A DNA stretch of 64,000 bases from Nesterenkonia sphaerica (GTDB lineage Bacteria; Actinomycetota; Actinomycetes; Actinomycetales; Micrococcaceae): contig NZ_VAWA01000012.1 in assembly GCF_005771565.1 (NCBI RefSeq), forward strand, positions 1-64,000. Direction: 5' to 3'. Shown here piece after piece: positions 24,739 through 32,827 of the stretch. The position numbers were made by a program, and so were the translations under genes. The notes below the pieces were generated by a model. It made no database searches. It saw nothing but the letters and a program-made list of their open reading frames with translations, and was not told the DNA's origin. Numbering within the stretch: position 1 is the stretch's first letter; each line of letters opens with the position of its first letter.

Positions 24739-26108
24739 GCAGGGATCCGGGCCACCGCCGGCGCGGCCTGCCGCGCACAGAACAGCAGCCGGGTGCACCC
24801 GAAACGCAGGACCAGACCCCGGAGCCACCGGCCAAGCCGGCCCCTGCTGCCGACCCGGTACCCCCTGCGGAGCCGTCTCCCCCGCCTTCACCGGTACGGC
24901 GCCGCGGCGGGCTTCCCCGCACCGCAGAGGCCCCCGCACCGCAGAGGACCCCAGCAGAGACCCCGGCTGAGACCCCGGATGCGGCACCACCGGGGGGTCG
25001 CAGGCGCACTGGCCTGGGCAGCAGCCCAGCACCGCGCACCCCCTCCGGGCCCACCTCTGAGCCCGCACCCGCTGCCAGTTCCGCACCAGCGGCAGCCGAC
25101 GTGCCAGCGGGAGCCCCAGCACCCCGGGCCGAACAGCGCACACCGGCGGCCCCAGCGTCGTCCGCGCGCCCTGCACGCGGGGAGTCGCATGCACCGGGTA
25201 AGCCCCCTGCACCCGGCGTTTCCTCCGGAGTACGCCGCACTGCCCTCTGGGCAGCTGCCGGTCTCGGCGGCGTCGTGGTACTGGCCGGGATACTGGTGCT
25301 GGCCGCGCAGTTGTTTGTGGGCACAGACATTGGGAGCAGCTTTCTCAGCCGCTACCCGGGCCAGTATGAGAAGCCTGAGGTGCTTGGCGGGTACCCGTGG
25401 TGGTTGAACTGGGCGCACTTTTTCAATGCGTTCCTCATGGTGCTGATCATCAAGACGGGCATCCAAATTCGGCGCGAGACCAAACCGGAAGCGTATTGGA
25501 CTCCCAAGTGGAACAAGAAGCGGCGGATCAGCCTCACCATCTGGACCCACAATGCGCTGGACCTGCTGTGGGTGCTCAACGGTGTGGTCTTTGTGGTGCT
25601 GCTGGGGGTGACCGGGTACTGGTCGCGTGTGGTGCCCACCAGTTGGGAGGTCTTCCCGAACGCCCTCTCAGCGGCGCTGCAATATGTCTCGCTGGATTGG
25701 CCCACTGCGGGCGACTGGGCACATTACAACAGCGCTCAGGAACTGGCGTACTTCGCCACCATCTTTATTGCCGCCCCGCTAGCAATTACCACCGGTGTGC
25801 GAATGTCCGGGCTGTGGCCCAGTGATAAGCCGAACCTGAACAAAGCATTCCCGGTGGAGTGGGCACGTGCGGTGCATTTCCCGGTGATGGTCTATTTCAC
25901 GGCATTCATCCTCGTGCATGTCATCCTCGTTTTCGCCACCGGCGCACTGCGGAACCTCAATCACATCTACACCGGTCAGGACGCCACCAACTGGACCGGA
26001 TTCTGGCTTTTCGTCCTGTCCCTGATCGTCATCATCGGTGCGGCCCTGGCGACCCGTCCGGTCATCATCGCGCCGGTGGCCAGCCTCTTCGGCAGAGTCG
26101 GCCGCTGA
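24735..26108 (+). CDS. Cytochrome b-type membrane protein with Pro/Ala-rich N-terminal domain
   Basis: This 457-aa protein resembles the di-heme cytochrome b subunits of formate dehydrogenase and hydrogenase. The first ~165 residues are Pro/Ala/Arg-rich, disordered in appearance, with repeats such as [10 protein letters not shown]. About five membrane segments follow, starting [22 protein letters not shown]. Candidate heme-ligand histidines occur in [31 protein letters not shown] and [12 protein letters not shown] 24735 overlaps the etfA stop and has AGGA upstream, supporting the long N-terminus. I infer that it accepts electrons from ETF and passes them to menaquinone. Confidence 0.75.
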   Translation: MSRDPGHRRRGLPRTEQQPGAPETQDQTPEPPAKPAPAADPVPPAEPSPPPSPVRRRGGLPRTAEAPAPQRTPAETPAETPDAAPPGGRRRTGLGSSPAPRTPSGPTSEPAPAASSAPAAADVPAGAPAPRAEQRTPAAPASSARPARGESHAPGKPPAPGVSSGVRRTALWAAAGLGGVVVLAGILVLAAQLFVGTDIGSSFLSRYPGQYEKPEVLGGYPWWLNWAHFFNAFLMVLIIKTGIQIRRETKPEAYWTPKWNKKRRISLTIWTHNALDLLWVLNGVVFVVLLGVTGYWSRVVPTSWEVFPNALSAALQYVSLDWPTAGDWAHYNSAQELAYFATIFIAAPLAITTGVRMSGLWPSDKPNLNKAFPVEWARAVHFPVMVYFTAFILVHVILVFATGALRNLNHIYTGQDATNWTGFWLFVLSLIVIIGAALATRPVIIAPVASLFGRVGR

Positions 26109-26226
26109 GAGTCCGCAATGTGAAAAACCGCACCGAATAATTTGTGGGTTGTGTCACACTCATGGAGATGATGTGATCGCGCACCTCGGCGGTACAAAAC
26201 TCGCCCATTGAAAGGACGTTATCAGG

Positions 26227-28032
26227 GTGGATAACTTGGCGCTTCTCGGCATTTTGGCCATCGCACCTATTCTTCTGGCGGGCATTCTCCTAGCGGGTTT
26301 CCGATGGCCGGCGAAATACGCAATGCCGCTGAGCTACGTGGTCGCTCTGGTGATTGCCTGGCTGGTGTGGGAGATGGAGCCTACGGCACTGGCGGCGGCC
26401 TCTATCGAAGGCTTGATCGTTGCCGGCACTCTGCTCTATATCGTCTTCGGAGCCCTCCTGCTGCTCTCCACAGTCACCCTCTCCGGTGCCATGGACCGCA
26501 TCAAGGCAGGCTTCAACTTCATTTCCCCGGACCGCCGCATTCAAGCGATCATCATCGGCTGGCTCTTCGGCAGCTTCATCGAGGGGGCCTCGGGCTTCGG
26601 GACTCCTGCCGCCATTGTGGCGCCTCTGCTGCTGGCGTTGGGCTTCCCGGCCATGGCAGCGGTCGCAGTGGGCCTGATCATCCAGTCCACCCCGGTGAGC
26701 TTCGGCGCCGTGGGCACTCCCATCCTCGTGGGCATCGGCAATGGGCTGGGCGAAACCCTGCCCGGGGTGCCAGACCGCATCGAAGGGCTCGGCATGAGCT
26801 ACTCCGAATACGTCGCTCACATCGGCTTCCAGACCGCGCTGATCCACATGACGGTCGGCATCCTGATCCCACTGATCCTGGTCTGCATGCTCACCGGCTT
26901 CTTCGGCGAAAAGCGCAACTTCGCACTTGGCCTGAAGGTATGGCCGTTCGCCATCTACGCCTCCCTTGCCATGACCATCCCCTCGGTGACGGTCGCCTAC
27001 CTGCTCGGCCCTGAATTCCCCTCCCTGCTCGGCGGGCTGATCGGTCTCACTCTGGTGATGTTCACCTCCTCTAAGGGCTTCCTCATGCCCAAAGAGACCT
27101 TCGACTTCGGCCCACGGGCCACGTGGGAGGAGCGCTGGATGGGCCGGATCGCTCCCGGCGAGGTCAAGGACACCGACGAGCCACCGAAGATGACAAAGGT
27201 CCGCGCCTGGTCCCCCTACGTCATCCTGGCCGCTCTGCTGGTGCTGACCCGCCTGATCGAGCCGCTCACGGAGTTCCTCACCACCCCGGGTCTCACCCGC
27301 CTGGCCTTCACTGACATCCTGGGAGTCGAGGGCATCGAGGCCAATGTGGACCTCTTCTACTCCCCCGGTTTCGTCCTGATCTTTGTCTCGGTGATCTCTT
27401 ACCTGATCTATCGGATGAGCGGTAAGCAGATTGCGGCCACCTGGAAAGTCTCCGGGAAACAGATTGCGGCCACCGCCGTCGCGCTGTTGTTTGCCGTGCC
27501 CATGGTCCGGGTGCTCATCCAGTCCGGCATCAATGAATCCGGCCTGGAGTCCATGCCAGTGGTCCTGGCCCAGGGCGTGGCGAACGTGGCCGGTGACACC
27601 TGGCCGTTCTTCGCGCCGTTCATCGGCGCCCTGGGGGCCTTTGTCGCTGGATCCAATACGCTGGCCAATCTGACCTTCGCCCAGTTCCAGTGGTCGACAG
27701 CAGACACTATCGGGGTCAGCCCGGAGACCGTCGTGGCAGCACAGGCGGTCGGTGGGGCCGGCGGTAACCCAATTGCCATTCACAATATTGTGGCGGCTTC
27801 GGCAACAGTGGGCCTGTTCAACCGCGAGGGCGATGTCATGCGAAAAACCGTATGGATCACCCTGTACTACTGCATCGCGGCCGGCTCCGTAGCCTTCCTC
27901 GCGATTCACGGCTTCGGTCTGAACATCGGCACCGGAGGGCTGCTGCTGCTCATCGCTGGTCTGATCATCTTGGGCTACCTGGCCATCCGACGGGGCGACT
28001 CCCCCAAGATCCAGGCACCCCCGCAGCACTAA
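26227..28032 (+). CDS. lldP: L-lactate permease family transporter (LldP/LctP)
   Basis: This 601-aa integral membrane protein has about 13 hydrophobic segments and belongs to the lactate permease family (TC 2.A.14), which imports lactate and sometimes glycolate with protons. Family signatures include [21 protein letters not shown] in the first half (given only in part here) and [17 protein letters not shown] near the C-terminus. The start is GTG 26227, with GAAAGGA upstream. It lies 118 bp after the cytochrome b gene. Its presence is the main argument that the upstream FAD/ETF genes oxidise lactate. Confidence 0.92.
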   Translation: MDNLALLGILAIAPILLAGILLAGFRWPAKYAMPLSYVVALVIAWLVWEMEPTALAAASIEGLIVAGTLLYIVFGALLLLSTVTLSGAMDRIKAGFNFISPDRRIQAIIIGWLFGSFIEGASGFGTPAAIVAPLLLALGFPAMAAVAVGLIIQSTPVSFGAVGTPILVGIGNGLGETLPGVPDRIEGLGMSYSEYVAHIGFQTALIHMTVGILIPLILVCMLTGFFGEKRNFALGLKVWPFAIYASLAMTIPSVTVAYLLGPEFPSLLGGLIGLTLVMFTSSKGFLMPKETFDFGPRATWEERWMGRIAPGEVKDTDEPPKMTKVRAWSPYVILAALLVLTRLIEPLTEFLTTPGLTRLAFTDILGVEGIEANVDLFYSPGFVLIFVSVISYLIYRMSGKQIAATWKVSGKQIAATAVALLFAVPMVRVLIQSGINESGLESMPVVLAQGVANVAGDTWPFFAPFIGALGAFVAGSNTLANLTFAQFQWSTADTIGVSPETVVAAQAVGGAGGNPIAIHNIVAASATVGLFNREGDVMRKTVWITLYYCIAAGSVAFLAIHGFGLNIGTGGLLLLIAGLIILGYLAIRRGDSPKIQAPPQH

Positions 28033-28033
28033 G

Positions 28034-29195
28034 ATGGCCGGAACAGGCGCACCGGAATGCATCAGCATTCGCGGTGCCAGGGAGAACAACCTCCGCGGTA
28101 TCAGCCTCGAGCTCCCAAAACGTCAGCTCACCGTGTTCACCGGGGTCTCCGGATCGGGCAAGTCCTCGCTGGTGTTCGGGACGATTGCCGCTGAGTCCCG
28201 CCGCCTGATCAACGAAACCTATGACGCCTTCATCCAGGGCTTCATGCCATCTGCCTCCAGGCCTGAGGCGGACTCGCTGGAGGGGCTGACCGCCGCGATT
28301 CTCATTGACCAGGAGCGGATGTCCCCCCACCCGCGATCCACGGTGGGAACTGCGACGGAGGTCAACTCCCTGCTGCGGATCCTCTTCAGCCGTTTCGCTC
28401 AGCCGCGGATCGGCTCACCGCAGGCCTACTCTTTCAATGTTGCCTCGGCCTCAGGCAGCGGGACCCTGACGCAGGCCGACGGCACCCAGCGCGCCGCCGG
28501 GTTCAGCGTCACCGGCGGGATGTGCATCCGCTGCGAGGGCAGGGGACACATCAATGACATAGACATCACCGAGCTGGTGGATGAGACCAAGTCACTCAAT
28601 GAAGGGGCCATCACCGTCCCCGGCTACAAAGCCGGTGGCTGGTCCGTCAGGTTCTACAGCGATTCGGGATTCTTCGACCCGGACAAACCCATCCGCGACT
28701 ACACCGAAGAGGAGCGGCACAACCTGTTCCACCGGCCGCCGGGCAAGGTGAAGATCTCCGGCGTCAATATGACGTTCCAGGGTCTGGTCCCCGCAGTCAA
28801 GAAGACGTACTTGTCCAAAGACCGGGATGGCATGCAGCCCCACATCCGCGCATTCGTCGACCGCGCCGTGGCATACACCCGGTGTCCGGACTGCCGCGGC
28901 ACACGCCTGTCCGACCAAGCCCTGGCCTCACGGATTGCGGGCCACAATATCGCCGGTCTGTGCGCCATGCAGATCAGCGATCTCGCCTCCTGGCTGGATG
29001 CACTTCAGCCCGAGGCTGAGGGCCTCCGGGGCGCCGAACCGCTGCTGAGAGCCTTGGCCGAGGGGCTGCGCAACTTCACTGCCGTGGGCCTGGGCTACCT
29101 GTCCCTGGATCGCTCCTCCGGCACGCTGTCCGGTGGAGAAGCCCAGCGTGTGAAGATGATCCGTCACCTCGGCTCCTCGCTGACAGACGTCACCT
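28034..29195 (+). pseudogene. UvrA-like ABC ATPase, 5' part (split by IS110 element)
   Basis: This is the N-terminal half of a UvrA paralog of the short, drug-resistance-associated type. The first Walker A is GVSGSGKSSLVFGT, a zinc-finger-like CIRCEGRGH and CPDCRGTRL follow, and the ABC signature is LSGGEAQRVKM. The frame then ends at a TAA created by the insertion, just before the first Walker B. The downstream piece 30717-31921 continues it: joined at 29195/30717 the sequence reads [19 protein letters not shown] without a lost or added base (788 aa). The gene starts 2 nt after the lactate permease stop. The product as interrupted lacks one complete nucleotide-binding domain. Confidence 0.93.
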
Positions 29196-29261
29196 AATGG
29201 GGATGTCGAGGGTCCGGTTTCCTCGATCTGTTGCTGGTGGGGTCCACTGAGATTTCACTGG

Positions 29262-29436
29262 CCCGGCTAGGCGAGATGATGGGTATGAGCCGCTGGCAGG
29301 TGTCCGCTCATCTTGATCACGCCGGCCCTTGAGAGGCCTCAACGTAGACGGTGGCCCCGCCAGTTACAGGGAACCTGACGGCTTGTGAGATGCTGCACCG
29401 CCAGAGTGCTCTCCATTAGGTTGCCGCTCGTTCCTC
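29262..29436 (+). ncRNA. Predicted bridge RNA of the IS110 element
   Basis: Folded by hand, the region gives a 5' hairpin (GGCT 29265-29268 / AGCC 29288-29291), then two loops of the same design. Loop 1 has outer stem CTGGC/GCCAG (29293-29297/29359-29363), inner stem CCG/CGG, and a GGCC/GGCC tip with 7-nt loop (29324-29338). Loop 2 has stems GGAAC/GTTCC (29370-29374/29430-29434) and CGGC/GCCG (29379-29382/29423-29426), and a GCAC/GTGC tip with 7-nt loop (29395-29409). After tip 2, UCUCCAUUAG (29410-29419) pairs over 10 nt (one G-U) with the element's left end CTAATGGGGA. After tip 1, AACGUAG (29341-29347) pairs with the target CTATGTT. These fit donor and target guides. The left guides match less well. 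About 175 nt is close to the known IS621 bridge RNA. Confidence 0.7.
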
Positions 29437-29469
29437 CGGGCTCGTCCAGGCCAGATGAGAGGAAGTTCC

Positions 29470-30693
29470 ATGGAAATCTATTGCGGAGTCGATTGGGCCG
29501 AGGCCCACCACGACGTCACAGTCATCGACCAGACCGGCAGGGTTTTGGCGCATCGGCGAATCAGCGCCGATGCCGCCGGTTTGAGGGTCCTGCTGGAATT
29601 GCTGGCTGAGCAGGCAGGCCAGGTACAGTCCGTGCCGGTGGCGATTGAGACAGAGAAGAATCTCATCGTCGTTGGCTTGCAGGCAGCTGGTGTGACCGTA
29701 TACGCGATCAACCCTCGTGCTTGTGCCCGCTATCGGGAGCGACACTCTCAGTCGGGCGGTAAGTCCGATCCTGGCGATGCGCTTGTACTGGCAAATATTC
29801 TGCGTACCGACGGTCACTTGCACCGGCCTTTGCCTGAGCTCTCCGATAGTGCCCGGGCAATCAAGGTGTTGGCGCGCCAGCACCAGGAGGCTATTTGGGC
29901 GATGCACCAAACCACCTCCAGGCTACGCTCGGTGTTGCTGGAATTTTATCCGCAGGCCCTTGAGGCGTTTCCGAACTTGCAACACCGTGCGGCGCTGACC
30001 TTCCTGGAGGCTTTTCCCTCACCCAGGCGCGCACGTCGACTGACGATGTCACGGACGGTCTCACTGCTACGCTCCAGCGGCCGCGGAAACCGTGCGGGCC
30101 TGGCTGAGAGGATCAGATCGACGCTCCGGGGTGCAGGGATCGAACAGCCTGAACCAGTTGAGGAGGCTTTGGCGCTTACGGCTCAGACGCTGGTTGGCAT
30201 TCTGCACCAGATGCATCAAGGCATCGCTCGACTTGAAGAAGCACTCGATACCGCATTCACAGCGCACCCCGCGTCTAAAACCATGCAGAATATTCCCGGA
30301 CTCGGTCCAGTGACCGGGGCACGGATACTAGCCGAGATCGGAGATGACCCGGACCGGTTCGCTTCGGCCTCGAGTCTGCGGGCCTACGCCGGCACCGCCC
30401 CGGTCACTCGGGCCTCAGGACGCTCACACTACGTCAAGGCACGGCGAGTGCGGAACAAACGGCTCGCTGACGCCTGCCACTGGTGGGCTTTTGCAAGCCT
30501 TACACACTCCCCAGGGGCAAGGGCGCACTATGATCGGCGCAGAGCCGCAGGTGATCACCACAACGCCGCGCTACGTCATCTTGCCAATAAACTCTTGGGC
30601 CGCCTGTGGTGGTGCCTGCGGCACAACATCAACTGGGACGAGTACGCTGCATGGCCCTCCGTTGAGCTGACCCCGGTGGAACTAGCAGCTTGA
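29470..30693 (+). CDS. IS110-family DEDD transposase (bridge-RNA-guided recombinase)
   Basis: This is a 407-aa recombinase. The RuvC-like N-terminal domain carries the acidic set Asp8 (GVDWA), Glu60 (VAIETE), Asp100 and Asp103 (KSDPGDA), at spacings like IS621. The C-terminal Tnp domain begins [18 protein letters not shown] and continues [18 protein letters not shown], which holds the Ser candidates for DNA attack. ATG 29470 has GAGAGGAAG just upstream; an earlier in-frame start at 29455 lacks one. The frame is intact, so the element may still be active. The stop codon overlaps the TTGACA box of the right end. Confidence 0.95.
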   Translation: MEIYCGVDWAEAHHDVTVIDQTGRVLAHRRISADAAGLRVLLELLAEQAGQVQSVPVAIETEKNLIVVGLQAAGVTVYAINPRACARYRERHSQSGGKSDPGDALVLANILRTDGHLHRPLPELSDSARAIKVLARQHQEAIWAMHQTTSRLRSVLLEFYPQALEAFPNLQHRAALTFLEAFPSPRRARRLTMSRTVSLLRSSGRGNRAGLAERIRSTLRGAGIEQPEPVEEALALTAQTLVGILHQMHQGIARLEEALDTAFTAHPASKTMQNIPGLGPVTGARILAEIGDDPDRFASASSLRAYAGTAPVTRASGRSHYVKARRVRNKRLADACHWWAFASLTHSPGARAHYDRRRAAGDHHNAALRHLANKLLGRLWWCLRHNINWDEYAAWPSVELTPVELAA

Positions 30694-30716
30694 CACCTCA
30701 CTGGCGTGGGATGTCT
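30690..30716 (+). promoter_or_regulatory. Half promoter at IS right end; completed when element ends join
   Basis: TTGACA (30690-30695) is followed by 18 bp and then T plus the CT core. In a circular or tandem form the core is followed by AAT of the left end, giving TCTAAT, a 5/6 match to TATAAT. Transcription would run into the predicted bridge RNA. In the present insertion the -10 reads TCTATG, so the promoter is weakened but might still transcribe the 3' part of the uvrA-like gene. Confidence 0.65.
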
Positions 30717-31921
30717 ATGTTTTCGACGAGCCCACGATCGGCCTGCACCCCCACGACGTCGCACGGATGAACGATCTGCTGCTGAAGCTCCGTGACAAGG
30801 GCAATACCGTGCTGGTGGTTGAGCACGACCCGGACGTGATGGCCATCGCCGATCACATCGTTGACATGGGACCAGCTGCAGGAAACCAGGGTGGAGAAGT
30901 GGTCTACACCGGCAACTTCGCCGGGCTGCGGAGCTCGGGCACTGTGACGGGCGAACATCTCGACACGCGCCAGCCGATCAAGCGGCAGCCACGCGCCCCG
31001 GCAGGCTTCATTGCCGTCCGGGGTGCCGACACGAACAATCTCCGCGACGTCGATGTCGACATCCCGCAGGGTGTGCTCGTCGCCGTCACCGGGGTGGCAG
31101 GATCTGGCAAGAGCTCGCTCATTCACGGCTCACTGGCCCAGCGCAAGGACGTCGTGGCGGTGGACCAGGCTCCGATTCGCGGCTCCCGAAGGTCCAACCC
31201 GGCCACCTACACCGGGGTGCTGGAACCCATCCGCAAAGCATTCGCCAAGGCAAATGGAGTCAAGCCGGCCCTATTCAGCGCCAATTCGGAAGGGGCATGT
31301 CCGAACTGCAACGGCGCCGGGGTGATCTATCAGGACCTGGGCATCGTGGCCGGGATCTCCACCATGTGCGAGGAATGCCAGGGCAACCGTTTCCAATCCT
31401 CTGTTCTGAAGTACACCCTCGGCGGCGCGAACATCACCGACATCCTCGCCATGCCGGTGGTTGAAGCCCTGAGGTTCTTCAGCGGTCCGCATCCTGCGGC
31501 GAAACTGCCCGCCGCCGGCAGCATTCTGACCCGACTCCGCGACGTCGGGCTGGGATACCTGACCCTTGGTCAGCCACTGAGCACGCTGTCCGGCGGGGAG
31601 CGCCAACGTCTCAAACTCGCCATCGAAATTGGCTCGGATGCTGCGGTGCTGATCCTTGATGAGCCGACCTCCGGACTGCACATGGCCGATACTGCGCACC
31701 TGGTCGCCATGCTGGAGAGGATCGTCGAAGCCGGTCGCAGCGTGATCGTCATCGAGCACAACCTCGACGTGGTCGCCTGTGCTGACTGGGTGATTGACCT
31801 CGGCCCCGGTGCCGGTCACGAGGGCGGCCGGGTGATCTTCTCAGGACCGGCCCAGGCCCTGCTCAGCGCGGAGGAGTCGCTGACCGGACTCCACCTGCGC
31901 CAGCGCGAGTCGACGGGCTGA
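30717..31921 (+). pseudogene. UvrA-like ABC ATPase, 3' part (split by IS110 element)
   Basis: This is the C-terminal half of the interrupted UvrA paralog. It opens with the first Walker B region ([15 protein letters not shown]), then the second ABC domain: Walker [15 protein letters not shown], zinc-type CPNCNGAGV and CEECQGNRF, signature [11 protein letters not shown] and Walker [13 protein letters not shown]. An internal ATG at 30767 (MNDLLLKL) could start a separate polypeptide holding the whole second nucleotide-binding domain, but no clear ribosome site is seen. No other mutation is visible in this half, so the insertion looks recent. Confidence 0.92.
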
Positions 31922-32025
31922 GCATGACTGTGGGCAGGCGGCAACCGGACTTCGAATGTTCATTCTGACAGTTTCCGCACAGAAACTCTCAGTCGAATGT
32001 GTGTTCGGTTTTACTCTGCCAACTC

Positions 32026-32056
32026 TTGCGCTGGCGTAGAAGACGTGTTCTAATAT
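32026..32056 (+). promoter_or_regulatory. Possible promoter, TTGCGC-19-TAATAT, ahead of a strong hairpin
   Basis: TTGCGC (32026-32031) and TAATAT (32051-32056) are separated by 19 bp. A transcript starting near 32063 would fold at once into the hairpin at 32069-32120. The -10 is good; the spacer is 1-2 bp long. Further upstream, a direct repeat TCGAATGT (31952-31959 and 31993-32000) flanks a 6-bp hairpin (31970-31987), which could be an operator. Confidence 0.4.
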
Positions 32057-32068
32057 GAGTGCGCGATG

Positions 32069-32120
32069 GGAAGCGCGGCGCGTGCAGAAGCCCTCCTCAC
32101 TGCTTCTGCACGCGTCTTCC
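32069..32120 (+). ncRNA. Strong inverted repeat / candidate small RNA or terminator hairpin
   Basis: CGCGTGCAGAAGC (32079-32091) is perfectly complementary to GCTTCTGCACGCG (32102-32114), a 13-bp stem with a 10-nt loop. An outer GGAAG/CTTCC pair (32069-32073/32116-32120) extends it. It is the most stable hairpin I found in the window. There is no U-run on either strand, so a classical terminator is not clear. It lies in the 250-bp gap between the uvrA-like 3' piece and the convergent ATPase gene. The rest of that gap contains only the possible promoter and small repeats. Confidence 0.4.
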
Positions 32121-32171
32121 ATGCAGGAGGCTGAGAAGCTTAGAGTCCACGCAGGAGACACCCCCGCGCCT

Positions 32172-32708
32172 TCAGCCGTCCACGGGAATGAGATGGTCGA
32201 GGATGAACTCGACCCTCTGCTGAGGAGACAGTGCCGGCACAGCCTGAACTGGCACCGGGAGAGACAAATACACCTCGGTCAGCAGGTCGTGGATGCGCCT
32301 CTGCGCTGGTACATCCTCTGTGCGGGCATAGTCCGATGCCAGTGGAAGCAGGTCAAGAATGAAGACCTTCCTGTAGGAGACCTCCTGAATCGCCTCCAGT
32401 AGGCGTGGGTCCGGCTCTAGTCCGAGGAAGCGGTAATAGGCAAGAGAATCAGGCAACGCTCTATCCAGGAAGACAACCTTCTCCGGATTCAGGGAAGCCT
32501 CCTGCTGCAGCTGCATATCCAGGACACCGCGCTGAAACTCCGCCTGATTAGCTCGAGTTTCTAGAACAGTTCGTCCGGCGGCTCGTTTGAGATCAATGTA
32601 ATGGCGAGCGTGTTCGATGGTGGTCGTGTAACCCAGCTGTTGCAGCAGTTGTACTGTCGTCGTCTTCCCCGAACTGGGACCTCCTGTGATGACATACCAG
32701 TTGTTCAT
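32172..32708 (-). CDS. Small P-loop ATPase/kinase-like protein (AAA_28 type)
   Basis: This 178-aa soluble protein has a Walker A motif GGPSSGKTTT at residue 8 and a Walker B-like VVFLDRALPD, followed by a Tyr-rich substrate-like region. It resembles AAA_28/NadR-kinase-like proteins, which are thought to phosphorylate small molecules, but the substrate is unknown. ATG 32708 (MNNWYVITGG) has GAAAGG 5 nt upstream. It stands alone, with hairpins on both sides, downstream of and on the same strand as the multicopper oxidase operon (120-bp gap). Its base composition appears slightly less GC-rich than its neighbours. Confidence 0.75.
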   Translation of the reverse strand: MNNWYVITGGPSSGKTTTVQLLQQLGYTTTIEHARHYIDLKRAAGRTVLETRANQAEFQRGVLDMQLQQEASLNPEKVVFLDRALPDSLAYYRFLGLEPDPRLLEAIQEVSYRKVFILDLLPLASDYARTEDVPAQRRIHDLLTEVYLSLPVPVQAVPALSPQQRVEFILDHLIPVDG

Positions 32709-32731
32709 GATCACCTTTCAATAATGCGCAC

Positions 32732-32762
32732 CCTGCGTCACGTCAACATCTGACGGTGCAGG
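32732..32762 (-). terminator. Hairpin downstream of the multicopper oxidase gene
   Basis: CCTGC/GCAGG (32732-32736/32758-32762) and CGTCA/TGACG (32741-32745/32751-32755) form a two-part stem with a 5-nt loop about 65 bp past the oxidase stop. Only a short, mixed T/A tract follows, so efficiency as a terminator is uncertain. Confidence 0.35.
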
Positions 32763-32827
32763 CTGGATCTGAGACGACGACTGCCAAGTACGTTCTCACA
32801 ACATGATGAGAGAACCGGTGAGGCCCC

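Larger units (their letters stand above)
29196..30716 (+). mobile_element. IS110-family insertion sequence (1521 bp) with CT core, predicted bridge RNA
   Basis: The element is bounded by CT dinucleotides at 29194-29195 and 30715-30716; removal of one core plus the interior (1521 bp) restores the host gene exactly. It has no terminal inverted repeats or longer target duplication, as expected for IS110. It encodes one DEDD transposase (29470-30693) and has about 270 bp of non-coding DNA at the left end, where IS110-group elements carry their bridge RNA. The right end is short. A perfect TTGACA lies 18 bp before the right core. Confidence 0.92.

Noticed and set aside
26109-26226. CRP/GlxR site before the lactate permease (TGTGATCGCGCAC, TGTGTCACA)
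   Set aside because: Both are half-matches with wrong spacing to the TGTGA-N6-TCACA consensus.
26290-28089. A 599-codon open frame antisense to the lactate permease
   Set aside because: Its composition (His/Asp/Gly/Gln-rich) is typical of an antisense shadow; the + strand gene has clear family motifs.
32055-32402. A 115-codon + strand frame starting in the hairpin region
   Set aside because: Most of it is antisense to the P-loop ATPase gene and the first part is the inverted repeat; no coding signal.
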